Source: a virus
Reading direction: 5' to 3' (one strand)
IMG/VR virus record: IMGVR_UViG_3300044641_000775
Span: 1-24,576 of that record
Length of the DNA: 24,576 nucleotides
Part shown: piece by piece, positions 1-7,633 of the stretch
Layout of the letters: each line of letters opens with the position of its first letter
Position numbering within the stretch: the first letter of the stretch is position 1
Position numbers and translations under genes: made by a program
The notes under the pieces: generated by a model
Seen by the model: only the letters and a program-made list of their open reading frames with translations
Told to the model about the DNA's origin: nothing
The model's database searches: none

Positions 1-1
1 T

Positions 2-544
2 CACGGCCAGCGGCCAGTCGTCGCCGCAGCACTCGTCGCCGACCCGTTCGAGCCAGGCGCCAAACTCGCCGTCGTGCGAAACATGCGCGAACACCCGCTC
101 CACATCCTCGCCAATTCCGGACGCATCACCGAAGCCCAAAAACTCGCCGGAGAACGCTTCCGAGCAAAATGGGAAATCGCCGCCATCGGTGGGCAAACAA
201 CCGTCGACCCCGGCAAACTGCGCGTCGATGGGGGAAGGTCGTCACCGGGGTCGCTTTCAGACGGGGCAGCGGAGGCCATGGAGTGGCTTAACCGCATCGC
301 CGCTGGCAGAGTGGGTCTAATCGGTTTCTCGCTACTGGTGGCCGTTTGTGGCGAGGGGAGAGGCATCGGAGAGACAGCCAGACAGTGGCGCAGAGCCGGG
401 TCGCAGTTCGTCGCAGCCGGACGCCCCGGCGACGGCTACATCCTCGGCCGCCTGGTCGAAGCGCTAGACGCCCTGCTGGACGCAGAGGGCATGACCGCCA
501 TCGGGCAGACCCATCGCCACCCAAATGGGCGGCAGGGGGCTTGA
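2..544 (+). CDS. Hypothetical regulator-like phage protein (DUF6456-like), 5' partial
   Basis: The frame is open from the window edge to the TGA at 542-544, so the gene probably begins upstream; GTG 74 and ATG 83 are internal possibilities. The visible part runs VADPFEPG..., then a VVRNMREHPL segment, then a helical stretch with EAQKLAGERFRAKWE, a glycine/aspartate-rich middle and a C-terminal helix containing LVEALDALLDAEGM. This order resembles small proteins of alphaproteobacterial prophages related to DUF6456, which often sit just before terminase genes and are assumed to be regulatory. No helix-turn-helix can be assigned with confidence. I recognise the family only by general resemblance. 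The next start lies 3 nt downstream, which suggests one operon with the packaging genes. Confidence 0.55.
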   Translation, partial: HGQRPVVAAALVADPFEPGAKLAVVRNMREHPLHILANSGRITEAQKLAGERFRAKWEIAAIGGQTTVDPGKLRVDGGRSSPGSLSDGAAEAMEWLNRIAAGRVGLIGFSLLVAVCGEGRGIGETARQWRRAGSQFVAAGRPGDGYILGRLVEALDALLDAEGMTAIGQTHRHPNGRQGA

Positions 545-546
545 CA

Positions 547-900
547 GTGGCCACGACTTATGGCCCTTTCTGGCAACCGCCGGAATCCGGCAAAAAATCC
601 CATCAACGTCGCGCGCTGATAACCAGGCCAAAAAGCCTGGCGATTTCGCGCGCCTATGGCGACACCATGCTCGACAAGCTGCTCGCAAAACTCCCGATCC
701 GTAAACCCGCCAAACCGGCGCTGCACACGGAACGCGAAATCGAATTGATCGCTGAACTCGAAGACCAAGCCAAAGACTTGTTCGAGGCCAGACGAGAAAT
801 CGAACTCTTGCACAAACAGCTAGACGCCAAACTAATCACGCCAATCGCTGATTTGGGCGGATGCGTCGGTCATGCAATCGTCGGTGAAAAGGCCGAGTAA
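547..900 (+). CDS. Small coiled-coil hypothetical protein
   Basis: About 117 residues if translation starts at GTG 547, which is preceded by a purine-rich AGGGGG stretch and lies 3 nt after the previous stop. ATG 667 is an alternative giving 77 residues, but its upstream sequence is a poor ribosome site. The N-terminal 40 residues are basic and low in motifs. The C-terminal half, from MLDKLLAKLPIRKP onward, contains a charged heptad-like helix (EIELIAELEDQAKDLFEARR) that should form a coiled coil. I do not recognise a family. It ends in a TAA directly followed by the ATG of the small terminase candidate, so it is probably cotranscribed and translationally coupled with packaging genes. A DNA-binding or terminase-accessory role is possible but unsupported. 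Confidence 0.5.
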   Translation: MATTYGPFWQPPESGKKSHQRRALITRPKSLAISRAYGDTMLDKLLAKLPIRKPAKPALHTEREIELIAELEDQAKDLFEARREIELLHKQLDAKLITPIADLGGCVGHAIVGEKAE

Positions 901-1278
901 ATGGACGCCTCTGAACCTACAGAGGTTAAACACAAGAACCTCATTCCGTTCAAACCGGGCCAGTCTGGAAACCCAAACGGCCGGCCCAAAGGATCGCGCA
1001 ATAAACTCGGAGAGGCGTTCCTGGACGACCTCTATGCCGACTGGAAAGAAAACGGCGCACAGGCTCTCAAAGACTGCCGCGCCGATAATCCCGCCGCTTA
1101 CGTCAAAGTCGTCGCGTCCATTCTCCCGAAACAGGTTGAGGTCAAAACCGACGGCATTTCGGAAATGAGCGATGACGAACTTGAACGCCTTATCAATATC
1201 GTCAGAACAGCGGACAGCGCTGCTGTCGCGCCTGGAAAACGAGAAGAGAAGGCGAGCAGCCAGAACGTCATTCACTGA
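901..1278 (+). CDS. Terminase small subunit candidate (DUF5681 family)
   Basis: A 125-residue protein with the signature IPFKPGQSGNPNGRPKGSRNK at about residues 15-35, diagnostic of DUF5681. That family is very often encoded directly before the large terminase in phages of Proteobacteria and is taken to be the DNA-recognition subunit. After the signature come a helical segment (AFLDDLYADWKENGAQAL), a motif around YVKVVASILPKQVEV, and a conserved-looking acidic tail with MSDDELERLINIVR. The ATG follows the previous TAA with no gap, with a purine-rich GAAAAGG upstream. Its last 107 nt overlap the start of the large terminase in another frame, an unusually deep overlap that would tie the two subunits together. 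The family assignment is firm; the small-terminase role rests on position and family habit. Confidence 0.8.
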   Translation: MDASEPTEVKHKNLIPFKPGQSGNPNGRPKGSRNKLGEAFLDDLYADWKENGAQALKDCRADNPAAYVKVVASILPKQVEVKTDGISEMSDDELERLINIVRTADSAAVAPGKREEKASSQNVIH

Positions 1279-2650
1279 ATTTTGCCGAGTCTGCGGTTAC
1301 GAGCCGGCAGAGCATCACAAGCTAATCATCCGGGAACTGGAAAACGTAGCATGTGGCAAGGTGAAGCGATTGGCGTTGTTCTTGCCGCCTGGCTCGGCAA
1401 AATCAACCTACGCATCCGTGCTGTTCCCCGCATGGTTCTTTGGGCAACACCCAAAGGCCAGCGTCATCGCAGCGTCGCACACGGCGGAATTGGCGGAACG
1501 GTTTGGTCGCAAAGTGCGCGGCCTCGTCGCAGAGCATTCTAAGGTCATCGGCGTCGGACTGTCCGGCGAGAGTATGGCCGCAGGACGATGGGACACCGCC
1601 GCTGGCGGCGAATATTACGCAGCCGGCGTCGGCGGGTCTGTCACTGGTCGACGCGCTGACCTCGCTATCATCGACGACCCCGTGCGCTCGCGTGAAGACG
1701 CCGACAGCTTGCTCATTCGTGACAAACAGCACGAATGGTTCAAATTCGATTTGTCCACACGCTTAAAGCCTGGCGCCGCTGTGATTCTTATCATGACGCG
1801 CTGGCACGCCGATGACCTCGCCGCTCGCCTTCTAGAAGAAGAGGGCGACCAGTGGAAAGTCATCAGCCTGCCAATGGAAGCGACCGAACTCGACGACCCG
1901 CTCGGCCGTCGCATCGGTGAACCGCTCTGGCCAGACTGGTTCACAGACGACATGCGGCGCGACGCAAAGCGCGACCCTCGCGTGTGGTCTGCGCTCTATC
2001 AACAGACGCCAACGCTTGAAGATGGCAACCTGTTCAAGCGTGAATGGATTCACGAGGTCGACCATCTCCCGCCAGTCGAGTCCATGCGCTTCTATGGCGG
2101 CGCCGATTACGCCGTCACATCAAACGGCGGCGACTACACAGCCATCGCAATCGTCGGCCTCGACCCGGATGGCAACCTCTACCTGGTCGACCTCTGGCGA
2201 GAGCAAGCGTCATCCGACAAGTGGGTTGACGCTTATTGCGACCTGGTTATCCGCTGGCGCCCGATGGGCTTCGCCGAGGAAACTGGCCAGATCCGTTCAG
2301 GCGTTGGCCCGTTCCTGGAAAGGCGAGCCCAGGAGCGCCGTGCGTATTGTGTGCGTGAGCAGTTCCCAACGCGCGGCGATAAAGCTGTCAGGGCGCAATC
2401 TATTCGTGCACGTATCGCCATGCAGGGCTTGCGCATACTCAAATCAGCGCCATGGAAAACCGACCTCATGAACGAAATGGTTTCGTTCCCGGTCGGCAAG
2501 CATGACGACATGGTCGACGCGCTCGGCCTGGTCGGACAGTTGCTCGACAAGATGCTTCCTGGCTTGACGCCAGAGGGAACACCGGCGCCGCGTGTCCGCG
2601 ACTATGGCGACCGCGACGACGACCAAGACGACAATTGGAAGGTTGTGTAA
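1172..2650 (+). CDS. Terminase large subunit (packaging ATPase and nuclease)
   Basis: 492 residues, usual for TerL. It powers translocation of DNA into the prohead and cuts the concatemer. The ATPase domain shows a Walker A-like LPPGSAKST at about residues 71-79, a Walker B LAIIDD at 164-169, and the coupling segment MTRWHADD near 208-215. The RNase H-like nuclease domain begins near residue 305. It shows GADYA with an Asp at about 312, a second acidic pair in FAEETG near 367-372, and the terminal KHDDMVDA at 443-450. All expected metal-binding acids are present. The start ATG lies inside the small terminase gene; no convincing ribosome site precedes it, so translational coupling is likely. 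TTG 1181 is a weaker alternative. The stop overlaps the next start as TAATG. Confidence 0.96.
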   Translation: MTNLNALSISSEQRTALLSRLENEKRRRAARTSFTEFCRVCGYEPAEHHKLIIRELENVACGKVKRLALFLPPGSAKSTYASVLFPAWFFGQHPKASVIAASHTAELAERFGRKVRGLVAEHSKVIGVGLSGESMAAGRWDTAAGGEYYAAGVGGSVTGRRADLAIIDDPVRSREDADSLLIRDKQHEWFKFDLSTRLKPGAAVILIMTRWHADDLAARLLEEEGDQWKVISLPMEATELDDPLGRRIGEPLWPDWFTDDMRRDAKRDPRVWSALYQQTPTLEDGNLFKREWIHEVDHLPPVESMRFYGGADYAVTSNGGDYTAIAIVGLDPDGNLYLVDLWREQASSDKWVDAYCDLVIRWRPMGFAEETGQIRSGVGPFLERRAQERRAYCVREQFPTRGDKAVRAQSIRARIAMQGLRILKSAPWKTDLMNEMVSFPVGKHDDMVDALGLVGQLLDKMLPGLTPEGTPAPRVRDYGDRDDDQDDNWKVV

Positions 2651-3288
2651 TGGGTGACGATTTCTTCTCTAGCCTCATGGGCATGTTCGGCGGTGGCCAG
2701 GGCGGTTTTGGCGGTGGCCAGGGTTGGGACGCGCTCATGGGGCCGACGCAACAGCCTGGACAGCCGCAGGCTCAACAGCCCGGCCAGGATATGGATTTCA
2801 TGACTGCTCTCGCTAGCCTGTTTGGCGGCGAGCAGAACCAGGCGCCGGCAGAGGCGCCAGCGGCCGCTCCCGCTTCTGCGCCTGCTATGGCCAATCCCTC
2901 ACCCGCCGCCGCTCCCGCTCCGATGGCCCCGCAGCACGCTATGGCGAGCGCCGCGCCGGCAGCTATTCCTATGCCGCCGCGCCATCGTCCCAAAACCTTT
3001 GCGTCGGCGGCCGCAGCTACCCCGCGCAATCAGTGGGCCGACGCAGGCGCGCTGGAAAACAAGCGCAACGAGTGGCGCGCTCCGATGGCTGGCGGCCCCG
3101 CCTTTCAGCCGCCGACGATTGCCGCGCCTGCTGGCCCGATGAAAGTGGCGCCGACGGCGCAGCCGCGTCCTGGCTGGAAAGACCCAGGCGCCATGGAGAA
3201 CGCCGCGCGCTCGCAGGGCGTGTCGATTGCCGACATCCTCGCTGCTTCCCGCGCCGGTCGCCACGCCATGACGGGCGGAAGGTTCTAA
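2650..3288 (+). CDS. Ala/Pro-rich hypothetical protein between terminase and portal
   Basis: 212 residues from ATG 2650, which overlaps the terminase TAA and has a GGAAGG ribosome site at 2637-2642; an in-frame ATG at 2635 lacks such a site. The N-terminus has an amphipathic stretch (DDFFSSLMGMFGGG) followed by a Gly/Gln-rich repeat FGGGQG. The middle is a long alanine/proline linker. The C-terminal third carries a duplicated motif, QWADAGALENKRNEW and GWKDPGAMENAARSQ, about 50 residues apart, then a short helix SIADILAASRAGRH. I do not recognise a family. The low-complexity linker with small end motifs suggests a flexible virion or assembly protein, and its position suggests work with the portal or terminase, but that is inference. 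Confidence 0.75.
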   Translation: MGDDFFSSLMGMFGGGQGGFGGGQGWDALMGPTQQPGQPQAQQPGQDMDFMTALASLFGGEQNQAPAEAPAAAPASAPAMANPSPAAAPAPMAPQHAMASAAPAAIPMPPRHRPKTFASAAAATPRNQWADAGALENKRNEWRAPMAGGPAFQPPTIAAPAGPMKVAPTAQPRPGWKDPGAMENAARSQGVSIADILAASRAGRHAMTGGRF

Positions 3289-3291
3289 CGA

Positions 3292-5319
3292 ATGGCCACG
3301 GCGGCGCTAGAGGTAAATGACCTCGTTTCGATGTTCGAAGCGAGCGAAGACGCCAGCTATGACGCGCGCCTAGAGAGCCAACGCGACCGCGACTACGTCG
3401 ACAACATTCAGCTTACAGCCGAGGAAATCGCCGCATACAAAAAGCGGCGCCAACCGCCAATCGTCGTCAACCGCATCAAGCGCAAGGTCGACTTTCTAAA
3501 AGGCTATGAGCAGGCCCAGCGCGTTCAGCCGCGCGTTCTGCCCAGGACGCCGGCGCACGAACAGGACGCCGAGGGTTGCGAGCAGGCTTTGCGCTACGTC
3601 TCCGACAACCAGCGGTTTGATCATAAGCGTTCGCGCGTTTGGGATAATCTTCTGGTCGAGGGCATGGCCGGCTACCGCGTCGCCATCAAGCAGAACCGCA
3701 AGGGCGAGGTCGATGTCGTTCTCGACGTTGTCCCCTGGGATCGCATGTTCTTTGATCCGCACTCGTCGGCGCCTGATTTCTCCGATGCTGGTTATCTCGG
3801 CGTCGTTAAGTGGATGGATTACGACGAGGCAGTCGCGCAGTATCCGGACGGCGTCGAGGCGCTGGAAAGCACGCTCGCCTCTGTATCAAATAGCGATACA
3901 TTCGACGACAAGCCGAAATATTCGCTCTGGGCTGACAAGAAACGCAAGCGCGTTCGTATCTGCCAGATTTGGGTGAAGAAGCACGACGAGTGGCAATTCG
4001 CCGAGTTCACGAAGGGCGGCATTCTGAAAGCTGGCCGCTCGCCGTATCAGACGGACAGCGGCGAGAGCGATTGTGAGTTGGTTTTCGGCTCTGCATACGT
4101 CAACCGCGAAAACGACCGCTACGGCCTCGTGCGCGAAATGATTGGCCCGCAGGATGAGATTAACAAGCGCCGTTCTAAGGCTCTGCATCTTCTCAATACA
4201 AATCAGGTTGTTGCAGAAGAAGGCGCTGTGCGCGATGTCGAGAAGGCCAGACGCGAAATGGCGCGGCCTGATGGATGGGTGACGATTTCCCCAGGCTACA
4301 CCGACAAGGTGAAGATCGAAACGCGCCTCGACCTGGCGACGGGCCATTTGCAAATGCTGCAAGAGGCCAAGAACGAAATCGACCTTATGGCCGGCAATAT
4401 CGGCTTGCAGGGCGGTCACACGCAGAGCAAAGACGCAGCGAGCGGCAAGGCTATTCTGGCGTCGCAGCAGAGCGCGATGATGGAGGTCGCGCCTCTTATG
4501 GACGCTCTGCGCGATCTGGATTTGCGCGTCTTCCGCGCGGTGTGGAACCGCATCCGGCAGTTCTGGCGTGAACAGAAATGGGTCCGCGTTACCGACGACG
4601 AGAAGAATATTAAGTGGGTTGGCCTAAACGTGGACCCGATGCAAGTGCAAATGCTGGCGATAAATAACCCAGAGGCCGCGCAGAAGGTCGCCGGCTCTGT
4701 CGCCAACCTGGCCGAGATGGACTGCGACATCATCATTGATGATGCGCCGGACGGCATTACCTCGCAAATGGAGCAGTTCCAGGCGCTAGTGTCGTTGAAA
4801 CAGTTCGACGCCAATGGCGAAATCCCCATGAAGGCGCTTATCGCCGCCATGCCGAACCTGCACAACAAAGAACAGGTCATGGCGCAGATGGAAGCTGGAA
4901 AGCAGCCGGAAGACCCGCAGCAGGCGATGTTGCAGCAGACGCAGATCCAGATGGAAATGCAAAACGCGCAGTTCAAGATTCAGGAGCAGGCGGCCAAGGC
5001 CGAGAAGACCGCCGCCGAGGCGCAGAAGGTCAAAGTCGAAACCGCTCTACTGCCGCAAAAGATGATGGCCGACATTTACGCGCCCATTCACGCACAGCAG
5101 ACGCAGACGGACGACAACGAACGCCAGCGCCAGCACGAAGCCGGTATGTCAGAGCGGCAGAGGCAGCATGAAGATTATTCGGGCGAGCGCGACCGTCAGT
5201 CGCAATTCGAACAAAGCGAGCGCGACAAAGAGTTTGCGCGTGAAAATAGCGCCCGCGATCAAGAACACGACGCGCGCATGGCGCAGCAACAAGCGCAGAT
5301 GAGGCAGCCAGCCCGTTAA
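3292..5319 (+). CDS. Portal protein, P22-like
   Basis: 675 residues, close to P22-type portals. The protein should form the dodecameric ring at the capsid vertex through which DNA is packaged and ejected, and which docks terminase and then the neck proteins. Family-like segments include RQPPIVVNRIKRKVDFLKGYE near 53-73, DVVPWDRMFFDPHS at 145-158, and MIGPQDEINKRRSKALHLLN at 283-302. From about residue 540 the chain turns into Gln/Glu/Arg-rich helices (QTQIQMEMQNAQFKIQEQ, then repeated ERQRQHE at 610-626). This matches the alpha-helical barrel that projects into the P22 head and can sense packing density. The start follows the upstream stop by 3 nt with GGAAGG at 3277-3282. A 111-nt gap with an inverted repeat follows. 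Confidence 0.93.
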   Translation: MATAALEVNDLVSMFEASEDASYDARLESQRDRDYVDNIQLTAEEIAAYKKRRQPPIVVNRIKRKVDFLKGYEQAQRVQPRVLPRTPAHEQDAEGCEQALRYVSDNQRFDHKRSRVWDNLLVEGMAGYRVAIKQNRKGEVDVVLDVVPWDRMFFDPHSSAPDFSDAGYLGVVKWMDYDEAVAQYPDGVEALESTLASVSNSDTFDDKPKYSLWADKKRKRVRICQIWVKKHDEWQFAEFTKGGILKAGRSPYQTDSGESDCELVFGSAYVNRENDRYGLVREMIGPQDEINKRRSKALHLLNTNQVVAEEGAVRDVEKARREMARPDGWVTISPGYTDKVKIETRLDLATGHLQMLQEAKNEIDLMAGNIGLQGGHTQSKDAASGKAILASQQSAMMEVAPLMDALRDLDLRVFRAVWNRIRQFWREQKWVRVTDDEKNIKWVGLNVDPMQVQMLAINNPEAAQKVAGSVANLAEMDCDIIIDDAPDGITSQMEQFQALVSLKQFDANGEIPMKALIAAMPNLHNKEQVMAQMEAGKQPEDPQQAMLQQTQIQMEMQNAQFKIQEQAAKAEKTAAEAQKVKVETALLPQKMMADIYAPIHAQQTQTDDNERQRQHEAGMSERQRQHEDYSGERDRQSQFEQSERDKEFARENSARDQEHDARMAQQQAQMRQPAR

Positions 5320-5430
5320 GCGCAAGTCCCGTCGCCGGGGTTACGGGCGGTTCGGGTTGTTCCCGTAAAAAACAGTCGTCGCCGGACAGCGGGCGTCATC
5401 GTCGCCTCGACGTAAACAGGAAAAGCCAAA
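5320..5430 (+). other. Intergenic gap with inverted repeat between portal and scaffold
   Basis: This is the largest gap between predicted genes in the window. It holds a perfect 7-bp inverted repeat, TTACGGG at 5341-5347 and CCCGTAA at 5362-5368, separated by 14 nt. It is followed by an A-run rather than a T-run, so it is not a classical intrinsic terminator on either strand. The segment CGTCGCC recurs several times in the gap. An AGGAAAAG ribosome site for the scaffold gene lies near the 3' end. No ORF of useful length is seen. It may be an RNA structure controlling scaffold dosage or an mRNA processing site; this is inference. Confidence 0.5.
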
Positions 5431-6225
5431 ATGAGTGGTCTCGAAGAGATACTCGACGGCGGCAATGCGCCCGCAGTCGAGAAGGAAGAATTGCAACCTG
5501 AAAGTCAGGCGGCCCCGGAACAGCACGAAGAAGGCGAACAGCCGGAAGCGGGCGGCGACGGACAGCCGATGGCCCCTGTAACCGCGCTTACAGCAGAGCG
5601 TCGGAAATACAAGGAAAATCTTGCAGCAGTTGAGCGCAAGCTAGAACAGCAAAACGCCCAGATGCAGCAGTTGCAGCAGATCATGCTTGCCCAACGGCAG
5701 GCGGAACTGACGGCGACACAGCAAAAGCAAGAGCCAGAACCGGATTTTTGGGAAGACCCGGCGGGGTTTGTCCAGAGACGTGAAGAGCGGTTGCGCCAGG
5801 AGTTCGCCAAGCAGCGAATTGCCGAGCGTGACCAACAGTCGCGCTACATGGCCGAACAGGCGCACGGGAAAGAGGTTGTCGCAGAGGCGCTTAACGCCAT
5901 CGGCGGTTTGCAGAAGCAAAACCCGCAGGCGGCTAACGCACTTTTGCAGCATTTCAACAATTCTCCGCATCCCTACGGGACGATGCTCGAATGGCATCAG
6001 CGGGCGCGGGCGATGGCCGAAATCGGCACAGACCCGAACGCTTACCGCGAAAAACTCAAAGCCGAGTTGATGGCCGAATTGCAACAGCAGCAACCGTCGC
6101 AGGGCCAAGGTCAGGCGATGGATAACATGCCGAGCAATTTCATAGGCGGTCGAAACGTCGGCGCTCGCAGCGGCCCCGAATACGGCGGGCCGCAATCCCT
6201 CACGGACATCTTCGGCCGCCGGTAA
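5431..6225 (+). CDS. Capsid scaffolding protein
   Basis: 264 residues, acidic, Gln/Glu-rich and lacking an obvious enzyme fold, placed between portal and coat gene exactly where tailed phages encode the internal scaffold. A disordered acidic N-terminus (1-50) is followed by a coiled coil at about 53-95 (AERRKYKENLAAVERKLEQ). Then come an EPDFWEDPAGFVQRREERL segment at 101-121, a helical middle with the NPQAANALLQHF and WHQRARAMAEIG motifs, a Gln-rich stretch, and a conserved-looking tail SLTDIFGRR that could bind coat protein. The scaffold should drive prohead assembly and then leave or be degraded; no protease gene is visible. The AGGAAAAG ribosome site sits just before ATG 5431. Its stop codon lies in the loop of a terminator hairpin. 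Confidence 0.85.
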   Translation: MSGLEEILDGGNAPAVEKEELQPESQAAPEQHEEGEQPEAGGDGQPMAPVTALTAERRKYKENLAAVERKLEQQNAQMQQLQQIMLAQRQAELTATQQKQEPEPDFWEDPAGFVQRREERLRQEFAKQRIAERDQQSRYMAEQAHGKEVVAEALNAIGGLQKQNPQAANALLQHFNNSPHPYGTMLEWHQRARAMAEIGTDPNAYREKLKAELMAELQQQQPSQGQGQAMDNMPSNFIGGRNVGARSGPEYGGPQSLTDIFGRR

Positions 6226-6238
6226 GGCGGCCTTTTTA
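6214..6238 (+). terminator. Intrinsic terminator between scaffold and capsid genes
   Basis: A perfect 7-bp stem GGCCGCC (6214-6220) and GGCGGCC (6226-6232) encloses the loop GGTAA, followed at once by TTTTT at 6233-6237. The loop contains the scaffold stop codon (TAA 6223-6225), so terminating ribosomes would cover the hairpin. Only about 15 nt remain before the capsid start, too little for a new promoter. The signal may be leaky or may set an mRNA end. Confidence 0.85.
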
Positions 6239-6253
6239 TTAGGAGCCTGAACA

Positions 6254-7381
6254 ATGGCTTTCCCTGAAACCCAGAATAGCCGCGCTGTAAAGGGGCTTAC
6301 GCCTACACAGTGGGATGACGACTTCTTCCGCGAATACCTCACCGAGAACCGTTTCTCGGAGAGCATGGGTACGAACGAAACCTCGATCATTCAGGTTCGT
6401 GAAGACCTGTCGAAGAAGAAGGGCGACCGTCTTGTGTTCGCTCTGGTCAACCGTCTGAAAAAGGCGGCCGTGACCGGCTCGAACGTGATGATGGGCAACG
6501 AGGAAGACCTCTATTCCCGTTCGCACTACATCCTGGTCGACAAATACCGTAACGCCGTGCGCGTCCCGGAAATTGAAGAGCAGTATTCGGCCATCGGCCT
6601 GCGTGACGCGGCTCGCGCCGTGTTGCAGGACTGGTCGAAGAAGCACACGGAAGAGTTCATCATCAAGTCGATTTCTTCGATTAATGGTGTTCAGATCACC
6701 GCCGCTTCGGGTGCGGCCTCAACCGAATGGATGACCAACAATGCTGACCGCATCCTGTTTGGCGCTGCTCGCTCTAACGCTTCGTCCAATGTCCTCGCGA
6801 CTGCGGCCGGCACTCTCGACACGACGAACGACCTTCTGACGGCTCGCGCCGTTAGCAACATGAAGCGCATCGCTGAAACGGTTGCTGACCCGCTTATCCG
6901 CCCGATCCGTTCTGTCGCGAACAAGGGCCGCCGCTATTACATCCTCTACGCTCACCCGGCCGCCTTCAATGATTTGAAGAACGACCCGGCGATTGTCGAG
7001 GCGCAGCGCGAAACCATTCAGACGATGGAAAACGAGCGCCTGTTTGAAGGCGGCGACCTCCTTTGGGATGGCGTCATCATTAAGCAGATTGAGCAGGCGA
7101 ATAGCATTTGGAATTTCGGCAAGGTTGGCGCTGCTGGCGCGAACGTGGCCGGCGCGTTCCTGTGCGGCGCCCAGGCTCTTGGCGTTGCTTATGCTCGCCG
7201 CTGGAAGACGACCACGGAAGACTTCGACTACGGCGACAAGAAGGGCGTCGAGGTTTCGTCTATCTATGGCGTTGACAAGCTGGTTTTCGGTTCGGACGCG
7301 ATTGCTTCCGACCGCGACGACCGCAAGAAGCTGAAAGACAACGGCATGGTGTCGGGCTTCTTCGCCACGACCGAGTTCTAA
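6254..7381 (+). CDS. Major capsid protein, N4-gp56 (DUF4043) family
   Basis: 375 residues, typical for this HK97-fold coat family. It forms the icosahedral shell. Features match the family: an N-terminal arm with TQWDDDFFREYLTENRFSE (18-36), then IIQVREDLSKKKGDRLVFAL (45-64), an E-loop-like segment with VTGSNVMMGNEEDLYSRSHYI (73-93), DAARAVLQDW near 118-127, and the YYILYAHPAAFNDLKNDP core motif near 228-245. The C-terminus continues with GALFLCGAQAL-like residues and the VDKLVFGSDAI segment. The start has an ideal AGGAG (6241-6245) eight nt upstream. The gene is flanked by two intrinsic terminators, so its mRNA level is probably set separately from its neighbours. Confidence 0.92.
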   Translation: MAFPETQNSRAVKGLTPTQWDDDFFREYLTENRFSESMGTNETSIIQVREDLSKKKGDRLVFALVNRLKKAAVTGSNVMMGNEEDLYSRSHYILVDKYRNAVRVPEIEEQYSAIGLRDAARAVLQDWSKKHTEEFIIKSISSINGVQITAASGAASTEWMTNNADRILFGAARSNASSNVLATAAGTLDTTNDLLTARAVSNMKRIAETVADPLIRPIRSVANKGRRYYILYAHPAAFNDLKNDPAIVEAQRETIQTMENERLFEGGDLLWDGVIIKQIEQANSIWNFGKVGAAGANVAGAFLCGAQALGVAYARRWKTTTEDFDYGDKKGVEVSSIYGVDKLVFGSDAIASDRDDRKKLKDNGMVSGFFATTEF

Positions 7382-7388
7382 TCACAAG

Positions 7389-7413
7389 GGCGGGGGCTTC
7401 GGCTCCCGCCTTT
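7389..7413 (+). terminator. Intrinsic terminator after capsid gene, UUCG tetraloop
   Basis: A nine-pair stem GGCGGGGGC (7389-7397) and GCTCCCGCC (7402-7410), with one G-T wobble, closes a TTCG loop. This is the very stable C(UUCG)G tetraloop. TTTCTC follows. It lies 8 nt after the capsid stop, and the next gene starts at 7430 with no space for a promoter, so downstream neck genes need readthrough. Confidence 0.9.
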
Positions 7414-7429
7414 CTCATTGGGGGCTAGA

Positions 7430-7630
7430 ATGCCGGCATTTATCTACACCTACGAAAACGGCCCAGAGGTCGTGAATATGTGGGGCGTCGAATACAACAA
7501 GACGACGCCGACGGAAGCGCCGGAGAACCGCGTCGAGGATTTGCGGATTCACCCGCATTTCGAAGAGGTCGTTGCGGCTGTGCCGACGGTCGCCACCAGG
7601 ACGGCGACGACGACCAAGAAAAAGGTCTAA
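7430..7630 (+). CDS. Small hypothetical virion-module protein
   Basis: 66 residues from ATG 7430, preceded by a GGGGG stretch at 7420-7424; an in-frame TTG at 7418 falls closer to the terminator and is less likely. The sequence begins MPAFIYTYENGPEVVNMWGVEY, has an acidic middle with RVEDLRIHPHFEEV, and ends in a Thr/Lys tail TRTATTTKKKV. I recognise no family. Small proteins directly after the coat gene in phages of this kind may be decoration, head-completion or unknown structural proteins. The gene lies between the capsid terminator and the gp4-like gene, 3 nt from the next start, so it probably belongs to the neck operon. Confidence 0.75.
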   Translation: MPAFIYTYENGPEVVNMWGVEYNKTTPTEAPENRVEDLRIHPHFEEVVAAVPTVATRTATTTKKKV

Positions 7631-7633
7631 GCA

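Noticed and set aside
346-546. Upstream extension of the coiled-coil gene to ATG 346
   Set aside because: This part gives an Arg/Pro-rich shadow sequence overlapping the preceding gene; GTG 547 fits spacing and ribosome site better.
3886-4419. 177-codon minus-strand frame inside the portal gene
   Set aside because: It is fully antisense to conserved portal sequence, with no start signals or family resemblance.
5341-5370. Intrinsic terminator after the portal gene
   Set aside because: The stem is followed by an A-run, not a T-run, on the + strand, and on the minus strand by GC-rich sequence, so it is listed only as an inverted repeat.
5641-6390. 249-codon minus-strand frame across scaffold and capsid start
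   Set aside because: It crosses two supported genes and a terminator and shows no recognisable protein features.
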